This document shows positions 24,801 to 36,048 of a DNA stretch of 64,000 nt, in pieces. Source of the DNA: Bordetella genomosp. 11 (GTDB lineage Bacteria > Pseudomonadota > Gammaproteobacteria > Burkholderiales > Burkholderiaceae_B); assembly GCF_002261215.1 (NCBI RefSeq), contig NZ_NEVS01000004.1, forward strand, positions 930,001 through 994,000. The letters run 5' to 3'. The notes below the pieces were generated by a model, which was not told the origin of the DNA, did no database searches, and was given only the letters and a program-made list of their open reading frames with translations. Position 1 is the stretch's first letter. Each line of letters opens with the position of its first letter. A program made the translations under genes and the position numbers.

Positions 24801-27800
24801 TATCTGAATCGGCCCGGCCTGAGCGCCGAACGCTTCGTCGCGCATCCCGACGGCAATGGCGCGCGGCTGTACCGCACCGGCGACCTGGCGCGCTGGACCC
24901 ACGATGGCCAGCTCGAGTATCTGGGCCGGTTGGACCACCAGGTGAAGATCCGGGGATTCCGCATCGAGCTGGGCGAGATCGAGGCGCAGCTGTTGGGGCA
25001 GGAAGGCGTGACCCAGGCCGCGGTGCTGGCGCAGGCGGGGCCGGCGCTGGCCGGGGCGGGGCAGGATGGGCAGGGCAGCCTGCGCCTGGTCGCCTACGTG
25101 ACCCCGGCAAGCCTGGACACCGCACTGCTGCGCCAGACGCTGGAGCGCAGCCTGCCGGCGTACATGGTGCCGTCGGCCATCGTCACGCTGGATACCTTGC
25201 CGATCACGGCCAACGGCAAGCTCGACCGCAAGGCGCTGCCGCAGGCGCAGTTCGCTTCGACGCAAAGTTACGAAGCACCGCAAGGCCAGTTGGAGGAAAC
25301 CCTGGCCGGCATCTGGCGCGAAGTCCTGGGTGTGGCGCAAATTGGGCGACACGATAATTTCTTCGAGGTTGGCGGGGATTCGATCCTGAGCCTGCAGATC
25401 GTGGCGCGGCTGCGCCAGGCCGGCTGGCGGATCAGTCCGCGCCAGATGTTCGAGCGCCAGACCGTGGCGGCCTTGGCGGAAGTCGCCACGCGCGTGCAGG
25501 CGAACGGCCAGTTCCGCGATGGCGCATCCGCGCAGGGTGCCTCGGGCAATCCTGCGGCACAGGAGCCGGCAGGCGAAGGAGATGTCGCGGCGGGTCAGGA
25601 GGACCCCGTAGCGCGCCGGGAAGATACTCAAGCGGGCGAGGAAGACATTCCAGCAGGCCAGGAAGTGCCCTTGCTGCCGATCCAGGCGCAGTTCCTGTCG
25701 CTGCCCTTGTCCACGCACAACCACTGGAACCAGGCGGTGCTGCTGCGCAGCGACGCGGAAGTGGATATCCAGGCCTTGCGCGCGGCGCTCGCGGCGGTGG
25801 TTTCGCATCACGACGCGCTGCGGCTGCGCTACCGGCGTGGCGAGGATGGTCAATGGATTCAGGCGTACGCGGATATCAATACTGCTCCGGCATCTACCCA
25901 TGTCAATCCTGTTCAGGCATCTGCCGATATCCCTACCGCTCAGGCTTCTTCGGATATCCATATCGCTCAGGCTTCTTCGGATATCCATACCGTTCAGGCT
26001 TCTTCGGATATCCATACCGTTCAAAACGATGCGGATCGTATTGCCTCTCAGGATGAGGCAGCCCCGGATTCCTCCGACGTAGGAATCTGGGACCTGACGG
26101 CGGTAGACGCGGCCGAGATCGAAGCACACTGCGCGCGCGCGCAGGCGAGCCTGGACATTACCCATGGCCCGTTGCTGCGCGCCGCGCGCATGCGGGTGGC
26201 CGACGGTAGCTGGCGCTTGCTGCTGGTGATCCACCACCTGGCGGTGGATGGGGTCTCCTGGCGCATCCTGCTGGAGGACCTGCGCCAGGCTTACGAGCAG
26301 GCGCGCCGGCGTCAAGCGCCGCGCCTGGCCGCGCGCACGGCCAGCTATGGCGCGTGGGCGCGCGGTCTGCGCCGGCAGGCAGCGATGCATGCCCAGGAGC
26401 AACCGTATTGGACAGGCTTGCCGGCCGGCGCCTTGCCGCCGCCGGACCGGGCGGATGGGCCGGCCCGCGTGGGCGACCTGCGCCGGGTCGAGGTCAATCT
26501 CACACCCGCGCAGACGCAGGCCTTGCTGCGGCAAGCGCCGTCGGCCTATCGCACGCAGGTCAATGACTTGCTCCTGGCCTCGCTGGCCCTGGCGTTGCGG
26601 CAATGGCGCGGGCTGCGGCAGATCCGCATCGACCTGGAAGGACACGGACGCGAGGCCGATGCGCTGGGCCTGGATGTCACGCGCACGGTGGGCTGGTTCA
26701 CCACGGTCTATCCGGTGGTACTGCAAACGGATGGCGAAGCCGCCGACCTGATTCGGGACGTGAAGGAGCGCTTGCGCGCCGTGCCGCGGCACGGTTTGGG
26801 CTATGGGGTGCTGGGCCGCTGGGGCGATGCCTCGGTGCGGCAGGCCTTGTCCGGCGCGCCGGCCTCGCCGATCCTGTTCAACTACCTGGGCCAATTCGAC
26901 GCGGGCGTGGGCGGCGGGGACTGGCGCGTGGCCGAGGAAGACGTGGGCTCGGGCCAATGGGAGGACGCGCCCCTGTCGCATGCGCTGACCGTGAACGGAC
27001 GGGTCTACGACGGCCAGCTATCGCTGTCGCTGGGCTACAGCGGCGCGCAGTGGCACGAGGCGACGATGCGGGAGCTGGCGGCGCGCTGGACCGAGGCGCT
27101 GTCCACGGTGATCGGGCATTGCACCGGCGGCGCGCAGGGGGTAACGCCATCGGACTTCCCGCTTGCCGGCTTGACGCAATCCGAAGTGGATGCCTTGCCG
27201 ATCGGCCAGCCGATGGGGCAGTGGCAGGATGTCTACCCCGTCACGCCCATGCAGGCAGGGATGCTGTTCCATTCCATCTACGGTCAGGATGCCGTCGCCG
27301 GGTCGCCAGCAGGCGATGGCGCGCCGATGGGGCTTCGTTCGAATACGGAAAGGGACGAAGCCTCTATGCGGGAGGACGTATCGGGCGTCACGGAAGACGT
27401 TGCGGGTCTGGCCGTCCAGCCGTACATCAACCAACTTCGGGTGGATGTGCGAGGCCTGGATGCGCGGCGTTTCCAGGCTGCGTGGGAATCGGCGGTGGCG
27501 CGGCACGATGTGCTGCGCACGGGATTCATCGCGCGGGCGGACGCGCCGCTGCAATGGGTGGCACGCCAGGCGCGGCTGCCGTTCGAACGGCAACAGGTCA
27601 GGGGCGATGCCGGGGAAGTGGCCGCGCGGCTGGACGCCCTGGCCGCGGCGCAACGCGCGGCGGGGTTCGATTTGTTGGTGCCTCCCCTGATGCGCTGCCT
27701 GCTGGTGCGGGTCAACGACGCGTATGACCACTTTATCTGGACGCATCATCATCTGCTGCTGGACGGCTGGAGCACGTCGCAGTTGCTGGGAGAGGTACTG

Positions 27801-30800
27801 AGCGACTACGCGGGCGGGGCGGTGACACGCCCGGCGGGCCGCTATCGGGACTATCTGCAATGGCTGGCCGGGCGCGATGCGCAGGCCACGCAGGCCTACT
27901 GGATGGAGCGGCTGCGGGAGCTGGAAGCCCCGACCCTGTTGGCCGAGGCAATGCCCGCCCCGGCCGCTGGCGCTCGGGAAAGCGATGCGCCGGAACGTGT
28001 CGCGCATGAGTCCGCCTACGGCGAGTGGGCGATCGATGTGGACGCGGCCCAGACCCAGGCGCTGATGGCGTATGCGCGCCGGGAACGTGTAACCCTTAAT
28101 ACGCTTATGCAGGGGGCCTGGTCGCTGGTGCTCGCGTTGCATACCGGTCAGGACACGGTGGTATTCGGCGCGACGACAGCGGGACGTCCCGAGGACCTGC
28201 CGGGCCTGCACCGCGTGCTGGGGCTGTACATCAACACCTTGCCGGTGGTGGTGCGGCTGCCGGCCACGCAGCCAGTGGGAAGCTGGCTGCGCGATCTGCA
28301 GGCAAGCAACGTGGCGGCGCGCGAGCACGAACATACGCCCTTGTACGACATCCAGCGCTGGGCCGGGCAGGGTGGCCGGGCGCTGTTCGACACCCTGGTG
28401 GTCTTCGAAAACTATCCGGTGGACGAGGCGCTGGGACAATCGCTGCCGGACGGCGCGCGGTTCAGCGGTCTGGCGACGACGGACCCGACCAGCTATCCGT
28501 TGACGCTGGTGGTTTCGCAGCGCGGCGAGCTGCATCTCAGGATCAGCTATGACCGTGCCAACTATGAGGCGGCCACCGTCGAGACACTGGGCCAGCGGCT
28601 GTTGCAGGGTTTGCAGCGGCTGGCGGCGGAAACGCCGGAAAGATCGGGCACGCTGTCCTTGTTGATCCCCGGCGAGCAGGACCTGCTGCGGTCCTGGACC
28701 GACGGTTCGCCGCTGGGCGAGGCGATGGCGGAATGGCGGGACAGGCCTGTGCATGCGGTGATATCGGCGCAGGCGGCACGCACGCCCGATGCGGTGGCGG
28801 TGATCATGGAGACCGATCCGGCCCTGGCGGCCGATGGGGTATCCGACCCGTTGACGGGATCGGCGCTGACGCTGACGTATGCGCAGCTGGAACGCCAGTC
28901 GAACCGTCTGGCGCAGCGGCTGCTGGCGCTGGGCGTCGGTCCGGAGCGTCGGGTGGCGATCGCGGCGCATCGGCATCCGTCGCTGGTGGTGGGGTTGCTG
29001 GCGGTGCTGAAGACGGGGGCGGCGTATGTGCCGCTGGACCCGGAGTATCCGGACGATCGCCTGTCGTACATGATCGAGGACAGCGCACCGGCGCTGGTGC
29101 TGACCCAGTCGTGGCTGTCGGCGCGTGTACGCGAGTGGATCGGGGGTGGGGCACGGCAGCAGGGTGCCGTGCCGCTGCTGGAGATCGACATGCTGGATGC
29201 GTCTGCTGGCGTGACTGCCGAATCGGCCGGCGTGGCCGACGGGTCGAATGTCGCGATCCAGGTCTCGAAGCTCCCGGTTCACGCATCGGATCCTTCAGTT
29301 CACGCATCGGACCCGGTTCGCGTACCGGACCTTCCGGTCCATGCAGAACAGGCATGCTACGTGATCTATACATCGGGCTCGACCGGAAAGCCGAAGGGGG
29401 CGACCAACCGCCACGCCGGATTGAGCAATCGCCTGGCGTGGATGCAACAGGCGTATGGTCTGGGACCGCAAGATACGGTGCTGCAGAAAACGCCTTTCAG
29501 CTTCGATGTCTCGGTCTGGGAGTTCTTCTGGCCGCTGATGGCGGGCGCGCGCCTGGCGCTGGCCGCGGTCGGCGAGCATCGCGACGCGGAACGGTTGCTG
29601 GGGCGCATCGTGGCGCAGCAGGTGAGCACGCTGCACTTCGTGCCCTCGATGCTGCACGCCTTCGTGGCGCACTGCGAATCGCGCAAGGACAGTGCGGCGC
29701 TGTCGGCGGCCAGGAAGGTGCTGCGCCGCGTCTTCTGCAGTGGTGAGGCCTTGCCGGCAGAGTTGTGCGCGCGGGTCTATGCGCTGTTCCCGGGGATCGA
29801 ACTGCACAATCTGTACGGCCCGACGGAAGCGGCGATCGACGTGACGCATTGGGACTGCGCGCGGCCGGCCGCAACAGGCGTGCCGATCGGGCGCCCGATC
29901 GCGGGACTGCGTACCTATGTGCTGGATGCCCAACTGAACGAGGTCCCGCCCGGTGTCGGCGGCGAGCTCTACCTGGGCGGCGTTGGGCTGGGGCGTGGCT
30001 ACTTGAGCCGGCCGGGCCTGAGCGCGGAACGCTTCGTGGCCGACCCATTCGGCACGGGCGAACGCCTGTACCGCACCGGTGATCTGGCACGTTGGAATCG
30101 AGAAGGCCAGCTGGAATACCTGGGCCGGCTGGATTACCAGGTCAAGTTGCGCGGCCAGCGCATCGAGCTGGGTGAGATCGAAGCGCAGCTGTTGGCGCAG
30201 GACGGCGTCAAGCAGGCCGTGGTGCTGGCGCAGAAGGGGCTGGCGGTTGCTGGAGCAGGGCAAGACGGATCGAGCGGCCCCCAAGGCCTGGATGCGCAAG
30301 GTTCCTCCGGTAGCGCGCAGGCCAGCCTGCGACTGGTCGCCTACGTAACCCCGGCAAGCCTGGACACGGCGATGCTGCGCCAGGCGCTGGAACGCAGCCT
30401 GCCGGCGTACATGGTGCCGTCGGCCATCGTCACACTGGATGCCTTGCCCATCACGGCCAACGGCAAGCTCGACCGCAAGGCGCTGCCGCAGGCGCAGTTC
30501 GCTTCGGCGCAAACCTACGAAGCCCCGCAAGGCGGGCTCGAGGAAACCCTGGCCGGCATCTGGCGCGAAGTCCTGGGCGTGGAGCAAATTGGCCGCCACG
30601 ATAACTTCTTCGAAGTCGGTGGCGACTCTATCCTGAGCCTGCAGATCGTGGCGCGGCTGCGCCAGGCGGGCTGGCAAATCAGCCCGCGCCAGGTGTTCGA
30701 GCGCCAGACCGTGGCGGCCCTGGCGGAAGTCGCCACGCGCGTGCAGGCGGACGGACAGCCGGGCTCTGGCGCGTTCCCGGATAGCGCTACGCGAGACCCG

Positions 30801-33800
30801 GGCGCACAGGATAGGACGCGACAGGATCGTGCGGAACAAGATCGGGGAGGACAGGATACCCCCGCGTCCGGCCCTCAAAGCCTGGCGGACTATCCCGACG
30901 CCCCCGCCGCCGCGGCCCTGGCGCTGGACGACAGCGATATCGAAGACGTGCACCCCTTGTCGCCCACCCAGGAAGGCATGTTGTTCCACACCCTGGAAGC
31001 GCCGGGCAAGGGGCTGTATGTCAATCAGATCAGCGTACGCATGCAGGGCGCGGACGCGGCGCGGCTGGCGCGCGCGTGGTCGGCCATGGTGGCGCGCCAT
31101 GCGACGCTGCGCACGTCCTATCTATGGCGGGCCGGCATGGACAAGCCGCTCCAGCTGGTCCACCGCAGCGTCGATCCTGGCGTCACGATCCTGGATTGGC
31201 GTGGACGGGACAAGCAGGCCGAACACCTCGCGGCCTTCGCGGAAGAACAATCCCTGGGCATCGACGTCGCGCGCGCGCCGCTGTCCCGGCTGGCCTTGAT
31301 CCGCCTGGATGCGGATACCCATCAATTGATCTGGACGCATCACCACCTGTTGCTCGACGGCTGGAGCGCGTCGCGGCTGGTCGGCGAGTGGTTGCGCACG
31401 TATGGCGGCGAGTCATTGCCGGCCGCCGGCCCCGCCTACGGCCACTACGTGCGCTGGCTGGGCCGACAGGACCGCACCGCCAGCGAACGCTTCTGGAAGG
31501 AATCGCTGAAAGCGCTGGACGGCCCCACCTTGCTGGCGCAATGTCCCGGCGCGCATGCGGCGCCGGGCACGGAAGCCTACGCGCGCATCTACACCCGCCT
31601 GGACGCCGCCCGGACCATCCACCTGCGCGAGTTCGCCCGGTCGCAGCGCGTGACGCTCAATACCGTCATACAGGCCGCCTGGGGCCTGCTGCTGCAGCGG
31701 TGCGCGGGCAAGGATACGGTGGTGTTCGGCGCCACCGTTTCGGGCCGCCCCGCCACCTTATCCGGCGTGGAAGACATCCTGGGCCTGTTCATCAATACCA
31801 TTCCGGTTCCCGTGCGCGCCGCGCCGTCGCGTGCCGTCGGCGATTTCCTGCGCGACCTGCAGGCAGAGAACCTGCGTCTGCGCGAACATGAACATGCCGG
31901 GCTGGCCGATATCCAGCGCTGGGCCGGATCGTCCGGACGGCCGTTGTTCGACAGCATCGTCGTGTTCGAGAACTACCCCGTGGACCGCACGCTGAAAGAC
32001 CGCGAACGCTACGGGCTGCGTTTCGGGGAAAGCCAGGGTGGCGGCCTGACCGGCTACGTCATGGATATCCAGGTAGTCGCCACCGATGAAATCGAACTCG
32101 AATACTGCTATAGCACCGCGCATCTGCCCGAGCCGATGGTCCTGGACCTGCGGCGCCAGATGGAACAGCTGCTGCGCGAAATCACGCGGGATGCGCGCGC
32201 CCCGGTGGGCGATCTGGGGTGGCTGGACGAACAGGCCCTTGACGTGCTGCGCGCGTGGGGGCGCGATGCGGGGCAGGTCCGCGCGGCGGGGCCCGGCTAC
32301 GTGCATCGTCTGATCGCTGCCCATGCGCGCCAGCGGCCCGATGCGCTGGCCCTGGTCATGGACGGCGACAGCCGTTCCTACGCCGAGCTGGACGCGGCCG
32401 CGAACCGCCTGGCCCATCGGTTGATCGAGGCCGGCATCGGGCCGGAACGACGCGTGGGCGTGGCGATGCCGCGTTCGCTCGATACCGTGGTCGCCTTCCT
32501 GGCGGTGTTGAAGGCAGGCGGGGCCTACGTCCCGCTGGACCTGGACCATCCGCAGGACCGGCTGGCGTATATCGCGCGCGACAGCGGCATGGCCCTGCTG
32601 CTGGCGTCCGCTTCGGGCCCGGCGCATCTGTCCCGCCTTGGCGTGCCGGTGCTGGTCTGCGACGAGGCGGCCGCGAACGACGGGCCGGCCACCGATCCCG
32701 GCGTTCGCCTGTCGCCGGACAACCTTGCCTACATCATCTATACCTCCGGATCCACCGGCAAGCCCAAGGGCGTGGCGGTGACCCATGGGCCCCTGGCCAT
32801 GCATTGCCAGGCAACCGCCCGCATCTACGGCATGACGCGCGAATCGCGGGAACTGCTGTTCATGTCCTTCTCTTTCGACGGGGCGCACGAACGCTGGCTG
32901 ACCGCGCTGACCACCGGCGCGAGCCTGGCCGTGCGTGGCGCGGAGCTGTGGACCGCGCAGGAGTCGCTGGCGGCCCTGCACCGCTATGGCATCACCAACG
33001 CGGCTTTCCCGCCCGCCTACCTGGCGCAGATGGCGGACCATGCCGCCCAGCATGGCAACCCGCCGCCGATGGATCTGTATGTGTTCGGCGGCGAGGCGAT
33101 GCCGCGCGCCGTTTACGAGCGCGTGCGCAGCTACCTTCCCGCCCGTTGCTACATCAATGGCTATGGTCCCACCGAAACCGTCGTCACTCCCCTGATATGG
33201 AAGACCGCGGCGGACGCGGGCTTCGACTGCGCCTATGCGCCCATAGGCAAGGCAGTGGGGGAACGCCGGCTGTACGTGCTGGATGCGGACCTGCGCCCGG
33301 TTCCCATCGGCCACGTCGGCGAGTTGTACATCGGCGGCTACGGCGTGGCGCGAGGCTATCTGGGCCGCACGGCGCTGACGTCGGCAAGCTTTGTCGCCGA
33401 TCCCTTCGGCGACGCGGGCTCGCGCATGTACCGCAGCGGCGACCTGGTGCGTTGGCTGGCCGATGGCAATATCGAATACATCGGCCGGCGCGACAGCCAG
33501 GTGAAGATCCGCGGCTTCCGCATCGAACTGGGTGAAGTCGAGGCCAGCGTCCTGGGCTTGCCCGGCGTGGAGGAGGCCGCGGTGGTCTTCCACCAGGCGT
33601 CTTCCGGCGCGCAATTGGCGGCGTACATCGGCGTGGGCGATAAGGCGGCATCGACGCTTTACCCCGTTGCGGGATCGGCATCGCGCGCGGTACCGGCCGC
33701 CGGCGCCGATACCGGCCCGGGCGGCCCGATCAGCCTGGCGTCGCACTTGCGCGGGCTGCTGGCCGCGCGCCTGCCCGACTACATGGTGCCCGCGTCCATT

Positions 33801-35066
33801 ACCGTGCTGCCGCGCCTGCCGCGCCTGATCAGCGGCAAGCTGGACCGGCAGGCGCTGCCGGCGCCCAGCGCGGCGGCGCAGCGGGACTTCGTGGCGCCGT
33901 CCACGGATGCGGCGCGCCAGCTTGCCGCCGTCTGGCAGGAAATCCTGAACGTGCCGCGCGTGGGGCAAACCGACAACTTCTTCGAACTCGGCGGCGATTC
34001 GCTGCTGAGCCTGAAGATGTTGAGCCGCGTGCGCGTGCTGGAGCGGCCGGAGCTGTCATTCACCCTGCGGGACCTGATGCAGCGTCCCACGATCGCCGGC
34101 CTGCTGGGCCTGGAGCAACCCGCCGCCGCCGCGCCCGTGCCCTTGAACAGCGGCCAAGGGGCCGGCGCGCCCCTGTTCTGCGTGCATGCGGGCATGGGCA
34201 CGCTCTACGACTACCAGACGATGGCCAGGCGGTTCGACGGTATCCGGCCGGTCTATGGCTTGCCTTGCCGCATGCTGCTCGACGCCGGGCATGAAGACCG
34301 CGCCTTGGCGCAAATGGCGGAGGACTACAGCGCCATGGTATCGGCCGCGCAGCCGCGAGGCCCCATCCATTTGCTGGGATGGTCGCTGGGCGGCACGCTG
34401 GCCGCGATGATGGCGCAGCGCCTGGAGGCGGATGGCCGCGAGGTGGGCTTCCTGGGGCTGGTGGATCCTTATATCAGCGGCCTGGAGCAGGAAGCGCAGC
34501 GCGATTGGCGCGAGGACTTGCCGGGCTATGCGCGTTTGATGGCGCCGGACATTCCATCCGCGCGCATCGACGCGGCGGCGCAGACCCAGCGGGCCGCGTA
34601 TGCCGCCGTCGACCCGCGGCCGGCGAATGCCGGGCGCACCGAAGCGCTGCCCGACACACCGGCATTGACCCAGGAAGCGGTGGAAGCCCGCCTGGCCGGC
34701 TTGCTGGGCGGCGCGACGGCGAGCCCGGCGGGCTTGGACGTTTGCGAACTGGCGCGCATCTTCCTGGTGGCTCGCCATCTCCAGGTGCTCTCGCTGCAGG
34801 CGGGGCCGATGGGCAAGCTGCGGGCGCGGCCCTGGTGCTGGTGGCGAGCCGGCCGCGATGAGGCCCAGCGGCGCGCGTTGGCGGCGCAACTGGGCCATGC
34901 CGCCGGCGAAACCCATCGCACGCTGGCCGCGGATCATTACGCCATTATCCGTGACGGCGTTCTGCTGGAGCATGTGGCGGGCGCGCTATCGGCGATGGAA
35001 GAGGGCGCCCGCGCTGAAGTGTCAACCGAAGCGTCGCTGGTCGAGGATGTGGGAATGCAGGGATAG
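18900..35066 (+). CDS. NRPS, four modules plus thioesterase: C-A(Asp)-T-C-A(Thr)-T-E-C-A(Ser)-T-C-A(OH-Orn?)-T-TE
   Basis: This 5388-residue terminal synthetase has approximate layout: C 50-495; A 500-1030, code D-L-T-K-V-G-H-V-G (Asp); carrier Ser1075; C 1134-1584; A 1594-2110, code D-F-W-N-I-G-M-V-H (Thr); carrier Ser2161; E 2257-2754; D-type C to about 3255; A about 3265-3860, code D-V-W-H-F-S-L-I-D (Ser); carrier Ser3910; C 4010-4455; A 4467-4987, code D-G-E-A-V-G-G-V-T, which resembles hydroxyornithine-type signatures and is less certain; carrier Ser5034; type I thioesterase 5080-5388 with GWSLGG (Ser5162) and a C-terminal DHY His. All four condensation His motifs are intact. ATG 18900 follows GGAGA by 9 nt and the previous stop by 4 nt. 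The thioesterase should release or cyclise the peptide. The third carrier is of the type that precedes an epimerase, yet no epimerase follows. The A-domain C-terminal part of the Thr module is copied from the Ser modules. Confidence 0.94.
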   Translation: MAYDPRELAQRIARLDPQPRADLLKRLAEQGVDIATLPIVPFPQTDRYPLSYAQQGLWLTWRMAPGSSAYNMAGLLALEGLLDRQALVRALSDLAARHAVLRTVFVEEQDQPMQYVRQAAGPSFDAFSDFDVSGLPANERQARARQIASDFAGQPFDLAAAPAWRVALIRLDAQSYWLSIVIHHILADGWSQDILLQDLAHCYAARVAGEAATLAPLPIQFGDYAIWQREWYAASRLPAQLAYWKSALGADMEPLRLPLDRPRPPQRAGEGATLRFALPLATAAGLRRHARDAGASVYMCMLALLKLTLSRYCGQDDIVVGSPVADRMRAETHGLIGYLTNMTVLRTRVDTRQNFRALLDAVRSTVLDAQANQDCPYDLLVSELAGAREPGVNPLFQVKCTEQASLETMARGRFGDLVLRGVPALSESAHFDLSLDYSVDGDTIACSLTYATDIWDAATIDGLAATFSAYAQAVAQDAGQALNRLPLPGIVPDIDGEYAAYAARDVLELWAQQVARRGDRIAVRDDARAIGYRDLDAAAHRLSLRLAAAGVGAESRVALHAGRDCGFVAGLLAILKTGAACVPMDPALPPDRLAHLLRDSAACAVLSDDAVGAAAWIGGLPRIGLAWSMQNAEADTPPVDGASDAAAAGRPDDTDARGLAPGHPPFAMHPAQAAYLIYTSGSTGMPKGVIVSRGALNNYVQGVLGRLALPEEADSMAMVSTVAADLGHTVLFGALCAGRTLHMVAAARAFDPDGFAAYMAEHRIGVLKIVPGHLQALLQSSRAADVLPRHVLVLGGEAASWALYDRIASLAPACRVLNHYGPTETTVGAVTQAVTPDAARQGDTVPVGRPLPNMSLCVLDGNLDPVPPGAEGELYIAGPAVARGYQGRPGQTAERFVASPHLPGQRMYRTGDRVRVLRDGALSFLGRVDDQVKIRGYRVEPAEVAAVLRTAPGIADAAVLPRAEPDGRLQLHAYVAPSEMSRDGAPDVEALRRHAAARLPEYMVPATFTLMPALPRTANGKLDRRALPEPRRSAPAAHDAPVGPVEEVLAVIWAEVLGVPRVGREDNFFELGGDSILSLKVMARARRHKLRIEPRLIFDHQTLRALAAAIAAAAGDDAPPAGMQPGPAASEPPPPRMSYAQQRQWFLWRMDPASSAYHVSGAMHLRGPLDRHALARSFDTLAQRHAGLRTCFRPTPDGLALPEVQPARPVAIRDCDLTRIARAQRDARARAVARDWVAESFDLEAGPLLRVGTIKLDDAEHVLVLVMHHIVSDGWSMQILVDEFSTLYRAYVQGRAPSLPPVAGDYGDYAARQRAWLEQGEGRRQLAYWVDRLAGEQPVLHLPADAPRRTDGAYPARTHGFDLPPRLAQALRQTARAHGATAYAGLIAAFQALLHRYCRESDIRVGVPIANRHRAGTEQIIGFFVNTQVMRATIAAGTTLAELLAQTRDAAREAQAHQDLPFEHLVEALQPDRAVGQTPLFQVMFNHQRPDYAALRELPGLEVADYAIGGQAAQFELTCNTAELPDGRISVNLVYAGGLFDPRAIEQFGRHYLAMLEQLTVDAQVPVGRVPLNTDAECGRLAAWGAQRAMPAIPGASGIHRRFEEAVRRHPHAPALACGASVIDYAELNARANRLAHRLRAQGVGPEVRVGLVAERSAGMIVAMLAILKAGGAYVPLDPDYPEERLRYTARDSGMTQLMMQTQLAGRMGWLAAALPAGTQVVEFDAGGLPAAPGGDEPTHDPDVRLSEANLAYVIYTSGSTGRPKGAQLCHGQVLRLLSSTDAWFGFGPGDVWTLFHSYAFDFSVWEIFGALCTGGKLVVVPYAVSRSPDEFLALLRDQRVTVLNQTPSAFQQLMQVPALHARQDGHGLALRVVIFGGEALEPRALRTWISAFGDQAPRLVNMYGITETTVHVTYRPITEADLDSGSSPIGIGIPDLGLAVLDEEMAPAPIGVPGELYVSGAGLARGYLNRPGLSAERFVAHPDGNGARLYRTGDLARWTHDGQLEYLGRLDHQVKIRGFRIELGEIEAQLLGQEGVTQAAVLAQAGPALAGAGQDGQGSLRLVAYVTPASLDTALLRQTLERSLPAYMVPSAIVTLDTLPITANGKLDRKALPQAQFASTQSYEAPQGQLEETLAGIWREVLGVAQIGRHDNFFEVGGDSILSLQIVARLRQAGWRISPRQMFERQTVAALAEVATRVQANGQFRDGASAQGASGNPAAQEPAGEGDVAAGQEDPVARREDTQAGEEDIPAGQEVPLLPIQAQFLSLPLSTHNHWNQAVLLRSDAEVDIQALRAALAAVVSHHDALRLRYRRGEDGQWIQAYADINTAPASTHVNPVQASADIPTAQASSDIHIAQASSDIHTVQASSDIHTVQNDADRIASQDEAAPDSSDVGIWDLTAVDAAEIEAHCARAQASLDITHGPLLRAARMRVADGSWRLLLVIHHLAVDGVSWRILLEDLRQAYEQARRRQAPRLAARTASYGAWARGLRRQAAMHAQEQPYWTGLPAGALPPPDRADGPARVGDLRRVEVNLTPAQTQALLRQAPSAYRTQVNDLLLASLALALRQWRGLRQIRIDLEGHGREADALGLDVTRTVGWFTTVYPVVLQTDGEAADLIRDVKERLRAVPRHGLGYGVLGRWGDASVRQALSGAPASPILFNYLGQFDAGVGGGDWRVAEEDVGSGQWEDAPLSHALTVNGRVYDGQLSLSLGYSGAQWHEATMRELAARWTEALSTVIGHCTGGAQGVTPSDFPLAGLTQSEVDALPIGQPMGQWQDVYPVTPMQAGMLFHSIYGQDAVAGSPAGDGAPMGLRSNTERDEASMREDVSGVTEDVAGLAVQPYINQLRVDVRGLDARRFQAAWESAVARHDVLRTGFIARADAPLQWVARQARLPFERQQVRGDAGEVAARLDALAAAQRAAGFDLLVPPLMRCLLVRVNDAYDHFIWTHHHLLLDGWSTSQLLGEVLSDYAGGAVTRPAGRYRDYLQWLAGRDAQATQAYWMERLRELEAPTLLAEAMPAPAAGARESDAPERVAHESAYGEWAIDVDAAQTQALMAYARRERVTLNTLMQGAWSLVLALHTGQDTVVFGATTAGRPEDLPGLHRVLGLYINTLPVVVRLPATQPVGSWLRDLQASNVAAREHEHTPLYDIQRWAGQGGRALFDTLVVFENYPVDEALGQSLPDGARFSGLATTDPTSYPLTLVVSQRGELHLRISYDRANYEAATVETLGQRLLQGLQRLAAETPERSGTLSLLIPGEQDLLRSWTDGSPLGEAMAEWRDRPVHAVISAQAARTPDAVAVIMETDPALAADGVSDPLTGSALTLTYAQLERQSNRLAQRLLALGVGPERRVAIAAHRHPSLVVGLLAVLKTGAAYVPLDPEYPDDRLSYMIEDSAPALVLTQSWLSARVREWIGGGARQQGAVPLLEIDMLDASAGVTAESAGVADGSNVAIQVSKLPVHASDPSVHASDPVRVPDLPVHAEQACYVIYTSGSTGKPKGATNRHAGLSNRLAWMQQAYGLGPQDTVLQKTPFSFDVSVWEFFWPLMAGARLALAAVGEHRDAERLLGRIVAQQVSTLHFVPSMLHAFVAHCESRKDSAALSAARKVLRRVFCSGEALPAELCARVYALFPGIELHNLYGPTEAAIDVTHWDCARPAATGVPIGRPIAGLRTYVLDAQLNEVPPGVGGELYLGGVGLGRGYLSRPGLSAERFVADPFGTGERLYRTGDLARWNREGQLEYLGRLDYQVKLRGQRIELGEIEAQLLAQDGVKQAVVLAQKGLAVAGAGQDGSSGPQGLDAQGSSGSAQASLRLVAYVTPASLDTAMLRQALERSLPAYMVPSAIVTLDALPITANGKLDRKALPQAQFASAQTYEAPQGGLEETLAGIWREVLGVEQIGRHDNFFEVGGDSILSLQIVARLRQAGWQISPRQVFERQTVAALAEVATRVQADGQPGSGAFPDSATRDPGAQDRTRQDRAEQDRGGQDTPASGPQSLADYPDAPAAAALALDDSDIEDVHPLSPTQEGMLFHTLEAPGKGLYVNQISVRMQGADAARLARAWSAMVARHATLRTSYLWRAGMDKPLQLVHRSVDPGVTILDWRGRDKQAEHLAAFAEEQSLGIDVARAPLSRLALIRLDADTHQLIWTHHHLLLDGWSASRLVGEWLRTYGGESLPAAGPAYGHYVRWLGRQDRTASERFWKESLKALDGPTLLAQCPGAHAAPGTEAYARIYTRLDAARTIHLREFARSQRVTLNTVIQAAWGLLLQRCAGKDTVVFGATVSGRPATLSGVEDILGLFINTIPVPVRAAPSRAVGDFLRDLQAENLRLREHEHAGLADIQRWAGSSGRPLFDSIVVFENYPVDRTLKDRERYGLRFGESQGGGLTGYVMDIQVVATDEIELEYCYSTAHLPEPMVLDLRRQMEQLLREITRDARAPVGDLGWLDEQALDVLRAWGRDAGQVRAAGPGYVHRLIAAHARQRPDALALVMDGDSRSYAELDAAANRLAHRLIEAGIGPERRVGVAMPRSLDTVVAFLAVLKAGGAYVPLDLDHPQDRLAYIARDSGMALLLASASGPAHLSRLGVPVLVCDEAAANDGPATDPGVRLSPDNLAYIIYTSGSTGKPKGVAVTHGPLAMHCQATARIYGMTRESRELLFMSFSFDGAHERWLTALTTGASLAVRGAELWTAQESLAALHRYGITNAAFPPAYLAQMADHAAQHGNPPPMDLYVFGGEAMPRAVYERVRSYLPARCYINGYGPTETVVTPLIWKTAADAGFDCAYAPIGKAVGERRLYVLDADLRPVPIGHVGELYIGGYGVARGYLGRTALTSASFVADPFGDAGSRMYRSGDLVRWLADGNIEYIGRRDSQVKIRGFRIELGEVEASVLGLPGVEEAAVVFHQASSGAQLAAYIGVGDKAASTLYPVAGSASRAVPAAGADTGPGGPISLASHLRGLLAARLPDYMVPASITVLPRLPRLISGKLDRQALPAPSAAAQRDFVAPSTDAARQLAAVWQEILNVPRVGQTDNFFELGGDSLLSLKMLSRVRVLERPELSFTLRDLMQRPTIAGLLGLEQPAAAAPVPLNSGQGAGAPLFCVHAGMGTLYDYQTMARRFDGIRPVYGLPCRMLLDAGHEDRALAQMAEDYSAMVSAAQPRGPIHLLGWSLGGTLAAMMAQRLEADGREVGFLGLVDPYISGLEQEAQRDWREDLPGYARLMAPDIPSARIDAAAQTQRAAYAAVDPRPANAGRTEALPDTPALTQEAVEARLAGLLGGATASPAGLDVCELARIFLVARHLQVLSLQAGPMGKLRARPWCWWRAGRDEAQRRALAAQLGHAAGETHRTLAADHYAIIRDGVLLEHVAGALSAMEEGARAEVSTEASLVEDVGMQG
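25662..27958 (+). repeat. Epimerase-condensation block, copy 2
   Basis: Nearly identical DNA to 13608-15812. Here it follows the Thr module rather than a Ser module. Upstream, the homology to the Ser modules already begins inside the A domain, near 24950-25080. Confidence 0.88.
25872..26033 (+). repeat. 27-bp in-frame minisatellite in epimerase domain, 6 units
   Basis: Units start at 25872, 25899, 25926, 25953, 25980 and 26007. Units 3-5 differ from each other at only one or two codons and encode DIHT(V/A)QASS. The last unit ends QNDA, matching the exit of the five-unit array at 13817-13951. The third base positions are also conserved, which points to recent slippage or unequal exchange rather than selection on protein alone. 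Confidence 0.93.
28682..30760 (+). repeat. Near-identical Ser adenylation/carrier block, copy 3
   Basis: The third copy of the Ser A domain and carrier, in module 3 of the terminal synthetase. The A8-A9 insert is much shorter (about 30240-30315) than in copies 1 and 2. The carrier is of the epimerase-associated type, but the next domain is a condensation domain. Confidence 0.9.
29244..29345 (+). repeat. Degenerate VHxxD-type repeat insert in Ser A domain, copy 3
   Basis: The shortest of the three A2-A3 inserts. It encodes LPVHASD, SVHASD and PVRVPD-like words followed by LPVHAEQ. The DNA shows two adjacent GTTCACGCATCGGA words. Confidence 0.75.
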
Positions 35067-35079
35067 CGGAAACAGGCGC

Positions 35080-35104
35080 GGCGCCGGGGGCCGATCTCGG
35101 CGCC
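35080..35104. terminator. Possible hairpin between convergent genes
   Basis: GGCGCCG (35080-35086) and CGGCGCC (35098-35104) form a perfect 7-bp stem with an 11-nt loop. It lies 14 nt after the synthetase stop and before the convergent gene at 35131-35856. There is no T-run on either strand, so a classical intrinsic terminator is not demonstrated. Confidence 0.35.
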
Positions 35105-35130
35105 TATCCGCGCTGGATGGCAAATGCGGG

Positions 35131-35856
35131 CTAACGCGCGGCATAGGGTGGCTTTACATACGGCTCCAGCGCGGGATACGTATCAACCGTGCCCTTGGCA
35201 AAATTCCGGCAAAAGATGCAGTGTATTTTGGAATACCTGTGGTTCTTGGCACGCAGGTCCGCCAGAAGCTCGGAAAATAGCACCCTGTCCTGCCAGCCAT
35301 TCCCGTGCGCCTTCCCGCGTATCGTCACGACGTCGGTGTAAGGCTGGCGCTCCCGCATGCAGCGCCAGACATCGTCGTAATTCTCGTATGTATCTTGATA
35401 CTCGGCCAGCGCGAAATCCGAACAGAACTGCCCACTGCGCATGATTTCGTATGGGCGCTCGTCCAAGTCAAGGTACACGAAGCCCAGATAGATATCCGTG
35501 GTCAGAAGCGGGGCGTGATTCGGTCCGTAAAAATGGAAGGCCGTTCCCGGGGGCACCATCGTTCGACGCCCCAGCAATTGACCGCCATGAGACGAAATAA
35601 TCAGCTCCGTGCTCTTCCTTCCCTTCATCCGCCACAGCATGTATTTGTCATAGACCAGGCGATCATGCCGATAGGGCCCTTCGTCCGGCAAAAGTGGGAA
35701 GCGCGAAGAAATATCGGTAAGGCGGGAGAAGTGCTCGGACGGCCGCGGTGGCGCCTCGAGTTCCGGCAACTGGTGATCGCCTTCAAGCGGCCGCCGTGAC
35801 GACCTGCCGTCCGCCGACGGATCGGAATAACGGCGAGTGGATAAGAAATTCGGCAT
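35131..35856 (-). CDS. Uncharacterised protein resembling Stv-type putative adhesin/effector domain
   Basis: The frame encodes 241 residues from ATG 35856. No signal peptide or membrane segment is visible. The central part contains ELIISSHGG followed by VPPGTAFHFYGPN. This arrangement of a small beta-rich SHG motif and PPGT-FYGP motif reminds me of the Stv putative adhesin domain; the assignment is from memory and tentative. The C-terminus has a CIFCRNF segment with two Cys. Base composition is visibly less GC-rich than the flanking genes, with codons such as AAA, ATA and TAT that the synthetases rarely use, so it may have been acquired separately. It is convergent with the NRPS operon and has no obvious link to siderophore chemistry. 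ATG 35856 has no clear Shine-Dalgarno. A good one (AGGAG) lies farther up, in front of an in-frame ATC codon at 35946, so the N-terminus may be longer by about 30 residues. Confidence 0.6.
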   Translation of the reverse strand: MPNFLSTRRYSDPSADGRSSRRPLEGDHQLPELEAPPRPSEHFSRLTDISSRFPLLPDEGPYRHDRLVYDKYMLWRMKGRKSTELIISSHGGQLLGRRTMVPPGTAFHFYGPNHAPLLTTDIYLGFVYLDLDERPYEIMRSGQFCSDFALAEYQDTYENYDDVWRCMRERQPYTDVVTIRGKAHGNGWQDRVLFSELLADLRAKNHRYSKIHCIFCRNFAKGTVDTYPALEPYVKPPYAAR

Positions 35857-35943
35857 ATCGATGACTCGAGAATGGGCTACCGCCAGGGCCGGGGGCCAAG
35901 GGACCGATGCCTGGCGAACGTGCGCGTCCAGGGAAGGCGCGTC

Positions 35944-35960
35944 GATGCGCGCGTTCTCCT
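35944..35960 (-). promoter_or_regulatory. Strong ribosome-binding site facing an ATC codon
   Basis: On the minus strand, AGGAG (35960-35956) is followed after 9 nt by ATC (35946-35944), in frame with the ORF at 35131-35856. The frame stays open between them, and a stop lies just upstream of the AGGAG. No ATG, GTG or TTG occurs in frame before 35856. Either ATC is used as a rare start or an original start codon was lost. Confidence 0.4.
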
Positions 35961-36048
35961 CAAATTACACACAATTCCGGATCTCGCGATAAGGCGAAAA
36001 CTCTGATGCGCGGAATCCGCGGCCCGCCGCCGCGTCAGCCGTCGTCAA

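Noticed and set aside
20301..26981. A 2226-codon open frame on the minus strand opposite the terminal synthetase
   Set aside because: Same artefact: compositional absence of stops antisense to a long GC-rich gene, with no domain or RBS support.
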